64,000 bases of DNA from Polluticoccus soli (GTDB lineage: Bacteria; Bacteroidota; Bacteroidia; Chitinophagales; Chitinophagaceae). A program made the translations under genes and the position numbers. Below the pieces are notes generated by a model. That model did no database searches. It had not been told where the DNA came from and saw nothing but the letters and a program-made list of their open reading frames with translations. The DNA lies in assembly GCF_029269745.1 (NCBI RefSeq), contig NZ_JARJHT010000001.1:62001-126000 (forward strand), written 5' to 3'. Within the stretch, counting starts at the first letter, position 1. Each line of letters begins with the position of its first letter. Below, piece by piece: positions 16,151 to 24,483 of this stretch.

Positions 16151-16660
16151 ATGAGCAAAGACACTATTTACGACTGGAGCCGTTTTATATTGAAGATCAA
16201 CATAAAAGCCCCCGTTGATGCTGTTTACTACGCATGGACGCGTGCCGACGAGCTGGAAAAATGGTTCCTGCGCAGGGCGCTTTTTCACAACCCTGTCAAA
16301 AAAGACCTGTCAAATATTCAGCAGTTTCATGCAGAAGACACTTATGAGTGGTGGTGGCATGGGCGCGACAACACAGTAGTGGAAAAAGGAAAGGTGCTGT
16401 ACGCCAACGGTGTTGATAAAATTCAGTTTTCTTTTGCAGGGGGCGCGCATGTAACTGTGCAAATTGGCACGTTTATGGATGAGACGATTGTGATGCTCAC
16501 GCAGGATAAGATACCCACTACAGATATAGGAAAGGTGAAATACCATATGGATTGCAAATGCGGCTGGACATTTTACCTGGCCAATCTCAAATCATATCTC
16601 GAAGGCGGTGTAGACCTGCGCAACAAAAACGTTGAGCATGCGAACATGGTAAATTCCTGA
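16151..16660 (+). CDS. SRPBCC / AHSA1-like START-fold protein
   Basis: 169 aa. The N-terminus ILKINIKAPVDAVYYAWTRADELEKWFLR is the typical first strand and helix of AHSA1 (activator of Hsp90 ATPase-like) SRPBCC proteins. The C-terminal half (KVKYHMDCKCGWTFYLANLKSYLEGG) gives the WxxYLxNLKxYLE helix that closes the hydrophobic pocket. A small-ligand-binding cytoplasmic protein; the ligand is unknown. It begins with ATG and is followed 2 nt later by the CAP-domain gene, so the two are almost certainly cotranscribed. Confidence 0.85.
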   Translation: MSKDTIYDWSRFILKINIKAPVDAVYYAWTRADELEKWFLRRALFHNPVKKDLSNIQQFHAEDTYEWWWHGRDNTVVEKGKVLYANGVDKIQFSFAGGAHVTVQIGTFMDETIVMLTQDKIPTTDIGKVKYHMDCKCGWTFYLANLKSYLEGGVDLRNKNVEHANMVNS

Positions 16661-16662
16661 TA

Positions 16663-17109
16663 ATGAAGCTGAAAATAGGGATAATGATGGCCTGCCTGCT
16701 GGCGGGCACTTCTGCTTTTGCACAAAGCATGGAAGAGGACATTTTAGTGCTGATAAACAAATACCGCAAGAAGCACGGACTGGCGAAGCTGGAAATGGTA
16801 TCGGCCATAAGCGCCGAAGCTGAGAAACACAGCCGGAATATGGCCACGGGTCATACCGGCTTTGGTCACAGCGGCTTCGACGACCGGCTGAACAGGCTGA
16901 TGCGCAAGTTGCCCGGTAGTAATGCAGGGGCAGAGAATGTAGCCTATGGCGCCCGCACGGCAGAAAAAGTAGTAGACATGTGGCTGAACAGCCCCGGCCA
17001 CCGCAAGAATATTGAAGGCAACTACAACCTGACCGGTATCGGTGCTATAAAAGGAAAAGACGGTACTACGTTCTACACGCAGATCTTTATACGGCAGCGT
17101 AGCAGGTAG
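16663..17109 (+). CDS. secreted CAP-domain (SCP/PR1-like) protein
   Basis: 148 aa with a signal peptide (AGTSAFAQ, cleavage about residue 20). The CAP fold spans about 25-145 and shows the family motifs: H in KHSRNMA, H in GHTGFGHSGF, the GAENVAYG block and WLNSPGHRKNIEGNYNLTGIG, which supplies the second conserved His. Bacterial CAP proteins are exported and of uncertain activity (lipid binding or proteolysis have been proposed). It sits 2 nt after the SRPBCC gene. Confidence 0.9.
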   Translation: MKLKIGIMMACLLAGTSAFAQSMEEDILVLINKYRKKHGLAKLEMVSAISAEAEKHSRNMATGHTGFGHSGFDDRLNRLMRKLPGSNAGAENVAYGARTAEKVVDMWLNSPGHRKNIEGNYNLTGIGAIKGKDGTTFYTQIFIRQRSR

Positions 17110-17138
17110 CAATCCACATCAGGAGTATAACTCAGTAC

Positions 17139-17168
17139 TTTGACGTATCAGCGCTTGAATTATCTTTA
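17139..17168 (+). promoter_or_regulatory. probable promoter of the DoxX gene
   Basis: TTTG at 17139-17142, an 18-nt spacer, then TATCTTTA at 17161-17168, one base from TAnnTTTG. The ATG follows 20 nt downstream. Confidence 0.5.
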
Positions 17169-17188
17169 ACGGAAATTCACAGCACAAC

Positions 17189-17596
17189 ATGGCAATACTG
17201 TCGAAACTGGGCAGATACCAGGACACCGGATTATTAGTGATGCGCGCAGGCATTGGTTTCATGATGATCATGCATGGATACACTAAACTGTTTGCAGGAC
17301 CTGACAAGTGGACCAAGCTCGGCACTAATATGAAATACTTTGGTGTTCACGCCTACCCGGAGGTTTGGGGTTTCATGGCGGCAGCGTCTGAAACCGTAGG
17401 TGGATTGTTCCTGATACTCGGATTCTTTTTCCGTCCCAGTGCATTTTTCCTGATGTGCACAATGATCGTTGCTGCGGCAAGTCATCTGTATAAAGGACAA
17501 GCTTTTATGGAAGCGTCGCATCCAATTGAGCTGGCATTTGTGTTCTTCGGGCTGTTTATCATTGGCCCGGGCGTACATTCTGTGGATAAGGGCTAA
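17189..17596 (+). CDS. DoxX-family membrane protein
   Basis: 135 aa with four membrane segments (about 15-32, 57-78, 83-102 and 112-130). Diagnostic features are the N-terminal GLLVMRAGIGFMMIMHGYTKLFAGP and the G/A-rich second helix ETVGGLFLILGFFFRP. DoxX proteins act in the inner membrane; roles in quinone-linked oxidation and thiol stress have been described, and no specific role can be read here. Its stop codon directly abuts the stop of the convergent receiver-like gene. Confidence 0.9.
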   Translation: MAILSKLGRYQDTGLLVMRAGIGFMMIMHGYTKLFAGPDKWTKLGTNMKYFGVHAYPEVWGFMAAASETVGGLFLILGFFFRPSAFFLMCTMIVAAASHLYKGQAFMEASHPIELAFVFFGLFIIGPGVHSVDKG

Positions 17597-18025
17597 TTAA
17601 GCCCTGAAAGCATAATAAGGGAACTGGATGTTTCGGTTGATCCGGACGCGCTTCTTAGGCGTTATACTATCGGCAAGCAGGGCGCATTTTATACCGTCAA
17701 CTATATTGTCGGTTATCATGTTACGCTTATCGCGGCTTGCTGTGCGTTTGCGGTTCACCAGGTAAACATCGTCTTCTGAAAGTGTATAGATCACCGGGAT
17801 GCTGGCGTACTTAATATTGTCCAACAGTTCGTGGTAAACCTTAGTACTATGCAACCCGGGATCGTGGGGATTTACGAAAACCAGGTCTGGCTTGATCTCA
17901 GATATAGCCTCCTCTATATTCTCTTCCTCGCAGGTGTATACCAGGAAGCCCCGGTCCTTAAGCATTTCTGCCTCAGTTCGCATGTACTCCTGTTCTGCAC
18001 CTGTCATTAAGATCCGAATCCGCAT
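17597..18025 (-). CDS. receiver-like (degenerate CheY-fold) protein
   Basis: 142 aa. The N-terminus MRIRILMTGAEQEYMRTEAEMLKD and the strand DLVFVNPHDPG resemble a response-regulator receiver, with IPVIYTLSEDD as the switch strand. The acidic pair at the end of beta-1 is missing (TGAEQ), and the phospho-acceptor position reads Asn-Pro, so phosphorylation is doubtful. The C-terminal 45 residues are basic (RKRTASRDKR, KKRVRINR). It may be a phosphorylation-independent pseudo-receiver. No kinase is adjacent. Confidence 0.6.
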   Translation of the reverse strand: MRIRILMTGAEQEYMRTEAEMLKDRGFLVYTCEEENIEEAISEIKPDLVFVNPHDPGLHSTKVYHELLDNIKYASIPVIYTLSEDDVYLVNRKRTASRDKRNMITDNIVDGIKCALLADSITPKKRVRINRNIQFPYYAFRA

Positions 18026-18532
18026 AAATAACGTTTTTCGAGGTTAGAGAATTTTTTTGTTTTCCGTAAACCGCGCTCTGGTTTTATTTGTGAAGCATTA
18101 CCAGGTTATGTATAACCTCCTTACAATCATGTATCCTAACAGTGGCTGCTGTGATCACTGTGTAGGTAATCTCTCTTTCAATATCAAAGAAATACTTCAG
18201 AACAAACATCAAAAACGGCATCAAATACTTCGTTGTCATAACCCTTCTTTTTAACTAACTCCAATTTTTACTATTATCATCATCTGCCTAAGTAGTAAAA
18301 AGAACCATGCCAAGCCTGAATTCAAATTGTATTCACTATGCAACAACCATTAATAAAGACAGTTATTAGCTTATATGAAGTTGGTTTTTCACCCTGAGAA
18401 ATTATTATATCATAACTCTGTGGGAATGTGGAATCGCGCCCGCAAAGCGGCCCGATATTTAAATAAAACCGTAAAATGATTTTTCAACCATAACTTTAGG
18501 CAAAAATTGCACTGGAGCTTTGCTTCACAGCC
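18026..18532. other. 507-base spacer without a recognisable gene
   Basis: Low-GC DNA between divergently transcribed genes. No frame has a convincing start, composition or motif; a 65-codon TTG frame at 18057 is rejected. It probably contains the promoter of the CNNM/CorC gene: TAACTTTA at 18491 resembles a -7 element, but I cannot place a matching -33 element. Confidence 0.4.
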
Positions 18533-19840
18533 ATGATATTTGACATATTTCTCACACTCTTCCTGGTTTTCCTCAACGGTTTCTTTGTTGCTGCAGAGTT
18601 TGCTATTGTAAAGGTTAGATCCTCCCAAATCGAAGTTAAATCGAACGTCAACAAACGCCTGGCAGGCGCTGCCAAATCTATTGTCAGTAACCTGGATGCG
18701 TATCTGGCCGCCACTCAGCTCGGTATTACACTAGCCAGTCTTGGCTTAGGTTGGGTTGGCGAAGACGTTATGTCTGGTATCATACTAAAGATATTTGACT
18801 GGATGAACCTGGACATGTCGGTAGAGGCTGCACACAAACTGGCGCTGCCGATCGCCTTTGCGTTGATCACGATTCTGCATATTATCTTCGGGGAGCTTGC
18901 CCCGAAGTCTGTCGCTATACGGTTCCCAACCTCGACAACCTTTGCTGTTGCATGGCCGCTTAAAGTCTTCCACTTTGTTTTCCGTCCTTTTATATGGATG
19001 CTGAATGGCCTGGCAAACCTGATACTGAAACTGATCGGCATTCAACCTATTCATGGTTCAGAAATACACTCCGAAGAAGAGCTGAAAATGATCATTAGTG
19101 AAAGCCAGGAGGGAGGCGCTATTGAGCAAACCGAGAGGGAACTGATCCAGAACGTTTTCGATTTTGATGACCGGAGGGTTTGGGATATACAAACGCAACG
19201 TAAAAACATTACTGGCATCGAGATGCGCAGCTCTCTTAAAGAGGCTATCGATTTTGCGATCATAGAAGGTTATTCGCGCTACCCAGTATATGACGGAACA
19301 ATAGACGATATCAAAGGCTTCATCAATACAAAAGACCTGATGAGGACCATGGTTTCTACTACCCCTCCTTCCGGCATTGGCACGCTCATCAGGAAGACCA
19401 TTTTTGTATCTGAGAATAAAAAGATCAAAGACCTGCTGAAAGAACTGCAGGTAAAGAGGCTCCAGATGGCAGTAGTAACTAATGAAATTGGCGAGGTAGC
19501 CGGTATCGTTACCATGGAGGATATTCTTGAAGAGCTGGTTGGTGAGATACAGGATGAGTACGACAATGAAAAACCTTATGTGCAGCGCATATCAGAAAGC
19601 ACTTACCTGATCAGCGCGCACCATAAGCTTTCCGACATCAATAAATACCTCCCCTACCGTTTCGAAGAAGACAGGCACTATGAGACCCTGGCCGGCTACA
19701 TCGCCGAACACTATAAAGGCGAATTAAGAGAAGGTACTAAGCTGTGGCTCAATAATTACGATATTACCATCATCAAAATGTACCGTAATTCGGCCGAGTT
19801 GGTTGAGTTAAAAATGTCACAAGAAGAGGAAGAATTCTAG
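18533..19840 (+). CDS. CNNM/CorC-family transporter (hemolysin-like)
   Basis: 435 aa. An N-terminal CNNM/DUF21 domain (about 1-190) starts with the hydrophobic helix IFLTLFLVFLNGFFVAAEFAIV and includes GELAPKSVAIRFP. A CBS pair follows (about 205-330; SRYPVYDGTIDDIKGFINTKDL and MAVVTNEIGEVAGIVTMEDILEELVGEI), then a CorC_HlyC transporter-associated domain at the C-terminus. Relatives act in Mg2+ and possibly Co2+ efflux or homeostasis at the inner membrane. Order and length are normal for the family. Confidence 0.92.
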   Translation: MIFDIFLTLFLVFLNGFFVAAEFAIVKVRSSQIEVKSNVNKRLAGAAKSIVSNLDAYLAATQLGITLASLGLGWVGEDVMSGIILKIFDWMNLDMSVEAAHKLALPIAFALITILHIIFGELAPKSVAIRFPTSTTFAVAWPLKVFHFVFRPFIWMLNGLANLILKLIGIQPIHGSEIHSEEELKMIISESQEGGAIEQTERELIQNVFDFDDRRVWDIQTQRKNITGIEMRSSLKEAIDFAIIEGYSRYPVYDGTIDDIKGFINTKDLMRTMVSTTPPSGIGTLIRKTIFVSENKKIKDLLKELQVKRLQMAVVTNEIGEVAGIVTMEDILEELVGEIQDEYDNEKPYVQRISESTYLISAHHKLSDINKYLPYRFEEDRHYETLAGYIAEHYKGELREGTKLWLNNYDITIIKMYRNSAELVELKMSQEEEEF

Positions 19841-19889
19841 GTTTTTTGGAGTGAGTTTTCGTAAATTCACGTAACTAAAACCGCGGGCT

Positions 19890-20468
19890 ATGTTTGTACA
19901 AACAAAACGGACCAATATACGCCCATTCGTTCACAGCGACCTCGAGTGTCTCTGTCAGCTCTGTAGTAGTGCTGACGCTATGCAATTTATCCCACCACAT
20001 TTTGGTCCTGAAACAGAAAAACTAACGGAAGACCGGCTGAAAAAATACATGCGACATCATGATGCACATGGTATTAGTTTCGGCTATGTATCCAACAAGA
20101 AAGGCCAGTTCATTGGTCGTGCAGGGTTTTATTTTGTACCTGAAGTAAATCTGTACGAGCTCGGCTATTCTTTGCTACCTCAACATTGGGGCAAAGGATT
20201 GGCCACAGAAATAGCGAGCGGACTGATCGACTATGCTTTCAATAATCTCAATCTGGATTCGGTATGCGCACGAACAATTTCCGGAAATGAAAGTTCAGAG
20301 AATGTTCTGCATAAGATAGGGTTCGTTCGTTTAGGAGAACGCATGTTTCCTTTAAAAGGAAAGCAGATCTTTTGGAACTACTTCGAATGCTATAACGAAA
20401 CTAACCTGGACTTTGCAGACCAGCAGGCTAATGCACGTTTTGCCGACGACTGGGACCTGTCATTGTAA
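19890..20468 (+). CDS. GNAT-family acetyltransferase (RimJ/RimL-like)
   Basis: 192 aa. The start RTNIRPFVHSDLECLCQLCSSADAMQFIPP is typical of the RimJ/RimL subgroup of GNATs. Motif A is YSLLPQHWGKGLATEIASGLIDYAF (acetyl-CoA loop HWGKGLA), followed by SVCARTISGNESSENVLHKIGF, the conserved N..S..v..K.GF block. Members acetylate protein N-termini or small molecules; the substrate here is unknown. It is preceded 49 nt upstream by the CNNM gene on the same strand. Confidence 0.88.
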   Translation: MFVQTKRTNIRPFVHSDLECLCQLCSSADAMQFIPPHFGPETEKLTEDRLKKYMRHHDAHGISFGYVSNKKGQFIGRAGFYFVPEVNLYELGYSLLPQHWGKGLATEIASGLIDYAFNNLNLDSVCARTISGNESSENVLHKIGFVRLGERMFPLKGKQIFWNYFECYNETNLDFADQQANARFADDWDLSL

Positions 20469-20472
20469 AACA

Positions 20473-20520
20473 TTCAAGCTCATCTGGTTAATCGCCAATA
20501 ATGGCATGGTATTGGTCGCT
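20473..20520 (+). promoter_or_regulatory. shared upstream block, copy 1
   Basis: TTCAAGCTCATC (20473-20484) and TGGCATGGTATTGGTCGCT (20502-20520) also occur at 21137-21148 and 21174-21192, at similar distances from the two paralogous genes that follow (19 and 21 nt to the ATG). The longer block is a likely promoter or operator. It resembles a sigma-54 -24 element, but no correctly spaced GC follows. Confidence 0.55.
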
Positions 20521-20539
20521 TCATAAAAAACTATGAGCG

Positions 20540-21076
20540 ATGAAATTGAGAAAGTTGTTAGCGGGGATGCTGGTGGTTTTGATACCGATTTTCGGGTTTG
20601 CCCAAGGACATGGTCATGGGCATGGCCATGGAAGAGGTCATGGGCATGGCCACCCTGGCCCTCCTCCGAATGCAGTTAGGGTTTACCCGGGTAATCCATA
20701 TATATATAGAGGCTACAGAGGCAGACCTGTAAGAGTATATGACAGGAGAGTTGTTGGATATCCAGGCTACGGACGCAGGGTCGGGCCACCACCATGGGCT
20801 CCTGCGCACGGATACAGAGCTACGCAGCACGTTTACTTTCCCGACTATCGTTTCTTTTATGATCCTTACCGTGGCGGGTATGCTTACTGGTACGGCAACC
20901 GATGGGTTTTCAGTCCAAACATGCCGGGATACATGTCCGGCGTAGACATGGGGAGAGTACGAATCCAGGTATTGAATGGTATTCCGTTGACGACTCATCC
21001 GGAACTCTACTATCATAGGTATTCGAATATATATCCGTCACGCGTAGTAAACATTACGATACCGATACCGAGGTAG
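20540..21076 (+). CDS. small secreted Gly/His-rich protein, paralog 1
   Basis: 178 aa with a signal peptide (residues 1-21, ending FGFAQ). Residues 22-40 alternate Gly and His, a likely metal-binding tail. A Pro/Arg/Tyr-rich stretch follows, then a compact conserved domain (about 90-178) holding PPPWAPAHGYRA, HVYFPDYRFFYDPYRG, WVFSP and THPELYYHRYS. The second half is close to the next gene's product. No characterised family is recognised; a periplasmic or surface role is inferred. A terminator follows. Confidence 0.8.
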   Translation: MKLRKLLAGMLVVLIPIFGFAQGHGHGHGHGRGHGHGHPGPPPNAVRVYPGNPYIYRGYRGRPVRVYDRRVVGYPGYGRRVGPPPWAPAHGYRATQHVYFPDYRFFYDPYRGGYAYWYGNRWVFSPNMPGYMSGVDMGRVRIQVLNGIPLTTHPELYYHRYSNIYPSRVVNITIPIPR

Positions 21077-21095
21077 TACAAAGATTAAGACTAAT

Positions 21096-21124
21096 AAAGG
21101 CATGAGTTCTGCTCATGTCTTTTT
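21096..21124 (+). terminator. intrinsic terminator between the two paralogs
   Basis: AAAGGCATGAG pairs imperfectly with CTCATGTCTTT around a 5-nt loop and runs into a T tract. Each paralog is therefore its own transcription unit. Confidence 0.8.
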
Positions 21125-21136
21125 GATACTGAGTTG

Positions 21137-21192
21137 TTCAAGCTCATCATTTTAACAGCCGCTCCACGCCGGATGGCATGGTATTGGTCGCT
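21137..21192 (+). promoter_or_regulatory. shared upstream block, copy 2
   Basis: Second copy of the two blocks described at 20473-20520, with 8 nt more between them. The 19-bp block at 21174-21192 is identical to copy 1 and ends 21 nt before the ATG. Confidence 0.55.
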
Positions 21193-21213
21193 CATCAGTA
21201 AAACATTAAGGCG

Positions 21214-21717
21214 ATGAAACTAAGAAGAGCGATCATAGGAATACTGATGGTCATGATGCCAGCTTTGGGCTCTGCACAAGGCAAAGGTAAGGGCCATGAC
21301 CAGGGACACGGTGGTGGCAAACCCGCTAAAGTAAACAAGGGTAATCCCAATGTATACAAAGGCAAGTCAGTAAAAGTTAGAACACAACAACCAGGAGTGT
21401 ATACCGGGCGTGTAAAGGGCGGACCTCCACCATGGGCACCGGCGCACGGCTATAGAGCAAAGCAACACGTGTACTTCCCAGACTATCGTTTCTTCTACGA
21501 TCCTTATCGCGGCGGTTACTCTTACTGGCAAAACAATGGCTGGGTTTTCAGTCCGACTGTACCAGGATTCTTAGGCGGTGTAGATCTTGGCAAAGCACGT
21601 ATCCAACTGTTAGGTGATGTTCCGCTCGCGACCCATCCAGAGCTGTATTACAACAGGTACTCTCAAATGTACCCGGCACGTCCTATAAACATTTCGGTAC
21701 CAATACCAGGTCGATAA
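21214..21717 (+). CDS. small secreted protein, paralog 2
   Basis: 167 aa with a signal peptide (ending ALGSAQ, about residue 20). The N-terminal tail is Gly/Lys-rich with only three His, unlike the Gly-His repeat of paralog 1. The C-terminal domain (about 78-167) is nearly the same: PPPWAPAHGYRAKQHVYFP, DYRFFYDPYRGGYSYW, WVFSP and THPELYYNRYS. A tandem gene duplication that kept the upstream block but changed the tail. Function unknown. Confidence 0.8.
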   Translation: MKLRRAIIGILMVMMPALGSAQGKGKGHDQGHGGGKPAKVNKGNPNVYKGKSVKVRTQQPGVYTGRVKGGPPPWAPAHGYRAKQHVYFPDYRFFYDPYRGGYSYWQNNGWVFSPTVPGFLGGVDLGKARIQLLGDVPLATHPELYYNRYSQMYPARPINISVPIPGR

Positions 21718-21737
21718 GTAGATTAATATAATATTAT

Positions 21738-21771
21738 AAAGGCACGAGCTATTGTTCGTGCCTTTTGTTTT
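21738..21771 (+). terminator. intrinsic terminator after paralog 2
   Basis: AAAGGCACGA pairs with TCGTGCCTTT around an 8-nt loop, followed by T residues. It lies across the longer alternative start of the next gene and so argues for the ATG at 21812. Confidence 0.85.
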
Positions 21772-21811
21772 AGGGCGATATGAAATAGCTTTACGGCCCA
21801 ATCCGTCATTT

Positions 21812-22591
21812 ATGATACACAACATACTGAACGACAAGCCTACCAAACTCTTCATATTCCTCGCCTCGTTCTTCGTTGCCAATGCACTGATAGCTGAATG
21901 TATCGGTGGCAAACTATTCTCGTTGGAGCTGCTGCTGGGAAGACAACCAGAACCCTTTAGCCTACTTGGAGAAGAAGGACTGACTTATACACTCACGGCA
22001 GGCGTACTTCTTTGGCCGCTGGAATTTGTGATGACCGATATCGTCAATGAGTACTACGGCCCAAAAGCCGTACGCCGTATCTCGTATATCGCTGTGGCTC
22101 TTATCTGCTATGCTTTCCTTATGTTTTATATGGCCATCAGCGTTCCTGCCGAACGATCTTTCTGGATAGGCAGCCAAAAGGAAGCCGGGATACCTGACAT
22201 GCAGGCCGCTTTCATGGGCGTATTTGGCCAGGGCATGTGGATAATCATTGGCAGCCTCGTAGCCTTCCTCGTTGCGCAGATATTGGACGTTTGGGTGTTC
22301 CATAAGATAAAGAAGGCTACCGGTGAAAGAAAAGTCTGGCTACGTGCCACGGGCTCTACTCTTGTCTCCCAATTCGTAGATAGCTTTATTGTGCTGTTTA
22401 TAGCCTTTAAAATAGGCAGGGACTGGACCTGGCAACGTGTGCTGGCTATTAGCCTTGTTAACTACTCTTATAAGGCTTTTATGGCCCTCGTTCTTACCCC
22501 TGTGATCTACCTGGTAGAAAACAGGATAGAACACTACCTTGGTAAAAACACAACCGCCGCTATGAAAGCGGCGGCGATGTCGAATGAATAA
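21812..22591 (+). CDS. queuosine precursor transporter (YhhQ/VUT family)
   Basis: 259 aa from the ATG at 21812; the TTG at 21752 is inside the preceding terminator. Six membrane segments. Family signatures are LASFFVANALIAECIGGK, WPLEFVMTDIVNEYYGPKAVRR and the C-terminal RATGSTLVSQFVDSFIVLFIAF and NYSYKAFMALVLTPVIY. YhhQ proteins import the queuosine precursors preQ0/preQ1. The user enzyme Tgt is encoded 36 kb away. A strong GC hairpin (CCGCCGC with GCGGCGG, 22554-22574) lies within the last codons and may help terminate transcription before the convergent gene 8 nt away. Confidence 0.92.
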   Translation: MIHNILNDKPTKLFIFLASFFVANALIAECIGGKLFSLELLLGRQPEPFSLLGEEGLTYTLTAGVLLWPLEFVMTDIVNEYYGPKAVRRISYIAVALICYAFLMFYMAISVPAERSFWIGSQKEAGIPDMQAAFMGVFGQGMWIIIGSLVAFLVAQILDVWVFHKIKKATGERKVWLRATGSTLVSQFVDSFIVLFIAFKIGRDWTWQRVLAISLVNYSYKAFMALVLTPVIYLVENRIEHYLGKNTTAAMKAAAMSNE

Positions 22592-22599
22592 TATCGTTT

Positions 22600-24471
22600 T
22601 TATTGTTGTCTGTAAGGTTTGTACTTGTTGCTGCTAAAGCGGTAGCTCATGTTGAACTGCAGTGAAGGCAGCTGGAAAACCTCTTTCGATACCCTTGCAG
22701 CACCGGCACCTGCAGCGTTATCCCATACCGACTGACTCATGCGCATATCTAATTGCACAGCTGGAGACACCTGGTAACCTACACCGAACAGGTAGCCAAC
22801 TCCGAAGCGCGAACCAAAGTCAGAAGAACTCATGATAGCACCACCTTCTGCAGGAGTGATCGGCGGCTTAGCACCTGTCAAACGATAAGGCTGCTCAACA
22901 TGGTTCGGACTGAATCCCATATAGTAAGCCAGGTTAGCACCAGCCAACACATTGAATCGATTGTGAGAGTATTTAAACATAACAGGAAGCTCAACACTGC
23001 TAACCGTAGGATATGTGAAATAGCTCACAACAGAATCCCACTGATAGCTCTGACCATTGTTAACTGACTGCGTGTTGGTTATGTAGTCGTTACGATTGCT
23101 TTCCCTGTTGCCATTCTTGAAACGTTGCATGTATTTCAGTTCAGAAACGATGCCCCATTTCTCATTCAGGCTTAAGTTACCTGTTACACCCACCTGGAAG
23201 CCGGTCATGCTGTTCTTACCGCTCAGCGCCGTATTGATACCTACTATCAGCCCGGGATAGAAACGAACACCGCCCAGTTGCAATTTGGCATTCTTCACCA
23301 TCTCTTCAAAGAAGTTATGGGTTTCGTAGTTGCTGTTTTTGCTGGAGGTACGGAAGTTAGACAGAGCAACCAGCTTTTCTGCTTCGTTCTCTGATTTTAC
23401 TGCAACTGCAGCAGCAGGAACTATAGCGGTTGCGGTATTGTCAGCAGGTTTATCCACGTTCGCCACTATCAGGTCTTCCTGTTTTTTCCATTCTACTTTA
23501 CCCTGGTCGATCGTATCCTTTTTCCACAAGCCTGTCTTACGATCATACGTTTCCCTTTCTTCTACTTTATCGATCAGGTTTTTCTTGTGATTATCATTTT
23601 TAGCCACTTCGTTTTTAGCACTGCTTGCAGCTGATGCACCTACCGAAGCCGACGGCTTATTCTGCAACTGCGCGGCTACAGGCTTTTTGTTGTCATTTGT
23701 TGTCGGAGCCGCAGATGCAAACATTTTTTCCTGTGTAGGAGTATTGCTGGTTGTTGCAGTTGAAGACTTGTTAGCTGAGTTTGAAGTCGCAACAGGTGTT
23801 GTAGTAGCCTTAGCAGCCGTCGCATTTGATGCATTTGATGCGCCACCGATCGAGATAGCTACAGTCGGTTGGTTGATATTTGATTTTCCTGTTGATGCAG
23901 TATTTTTTCGCGTTTCGGCAAGTTTGTTGTCGTTTGTTGTCGTTTTCGTGGCCGCAACCGTTGTTACAGTTGTAACGGTTTTGCCGGAAATGTTGCGTTT
24001 TGTTGTGTTTACAACTGGTTGTTGAGCAACAGTTTGCTGACTGTTGTGTGTTTTAGCGACAACGCCGTTATTATCTATTGCCTGGCCGGCAGGGATATTT
24101 GACGTGCTATTTGCAATAGCAGTCGCCGTTTCAATTTTTTGTTCAGTTTTGCCTGTTACCACCATGGCAGACGAACCGCCAAAGCCGCCTGGATTAGTTG
24201 TGTTAACAGCAACCGTCGCAGGAAGTTGTTTTTCTGCATCCCTGAAAGAGGTATAGGCTGTATAACCGCCAATGCTGGCAGAGGCCAGTAACACCAGCCC
24301 GGCTGCATAGCCGAACATACGACGCCAGTTGGTCGTATTGCCTGCAGCAACAGGCATTTCTTTGTCCAGCAGCTCCCGCATCTGCAGCCAGGCTCCCGGG
24401 CGCTCTTTATCCTCGCCTCCGCTGAGCCCCTGCCTGAACAGGTCATCTATGTTTATCATGTTTTTATCCAT
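22600..24471 (-). CDS. sigma-factor-linked membrane protein with low-complexity linker and outer-membrane barrel domain
   Basis: 623 aa. Residues 1-48 are a short cytoplasmic segment (INIDDLFRQGLSGGED, then WLQMRELLD), resembling the N-termini of proteins encoded next to Bacteroidota ECF sigma factors. A single membrane segment follows (about 50-70, MFGYAAGLVLLASASIGGY). About 300 residues of Ala/Thr/Asn/Lys-rich low-complexity sequence follow. From about residue 400 comes an outer-membrane beta-barrel-like domain (GVRFYPGLIVGINTAL, WGIVSELKYMQRF, PVMFKYS, FGVGYLFGVGYQ, final FNMSYRFSS). It begins 12 nt after the ECF sigma gene. A regulatory role is inferred from position. Confidence 0.75.
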   Translation of the reverse strand: MDKNMINIDDLFRQGLSGGEDKERPGAWLQMRELLDKEMPVAAGNTTNWRRMFGYAAGLVLLASASIGGYTAYTSFRDAEKQLPATVAVNTTNPGGFGGSSAMVVTGKTEQKIETATAIANSTSNIPAGQAIDNNGVVAKTHNSQQTVAQQPVVNTTKRNISGKTVTTVTTVAATKTTTNDNKLAETRKNTASTGKSNINQPTVAISIGGASNASNATAAKATTTPVATSNSANKSSTATTSNTPTQEKMFASAAPTTNDNKKPVAAQLQNKPSASVGASAASSAKNEVAKNDNHKKNLIDKVEERETYDRKTGLWKKDTIDQGKVEWKKQEDLIVANVDKPADNTATAIVPAAAVAVKSENEAEKLVALSNFRTSSKNSNYETHNFFEEMVKNAKLQLGGVRFYPGLIVGINTALSGKNSMTGFQVGVTGNLSLNEKWGIVSELKYMQRFKNGNRESNRNDYITNTQSVNNGQSYQWDSVVSYFTYPTVSSVELPVMFKYSHNRFNVLAGANLAYYMGFSPNHVEQPYRLTGAKPPITPAEGGAIMSSSDFGSRFGVGYLFGVGYQVSPAVQLDMRMSQSVWDNAAGAGAARVSKEVFQLPSLQFNMSYRFSSNKYKPYRQQ

Positions 24472-24483
24472 CTGGATAAAATT

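Noticed and set aside
18057-18254. 65-codon frame in the spacer before the CNNM gene
   Set aside because: TTG start, no ribosome site, Cys/His-rich random-looking composition, no motif.
20502-20520. Sigma-54 promoter upstream of the paralog pair
   Set aside because: The TGGCATG part fits a -24 element, but the GC of the -12 element is not at the required 10-nt spacing.
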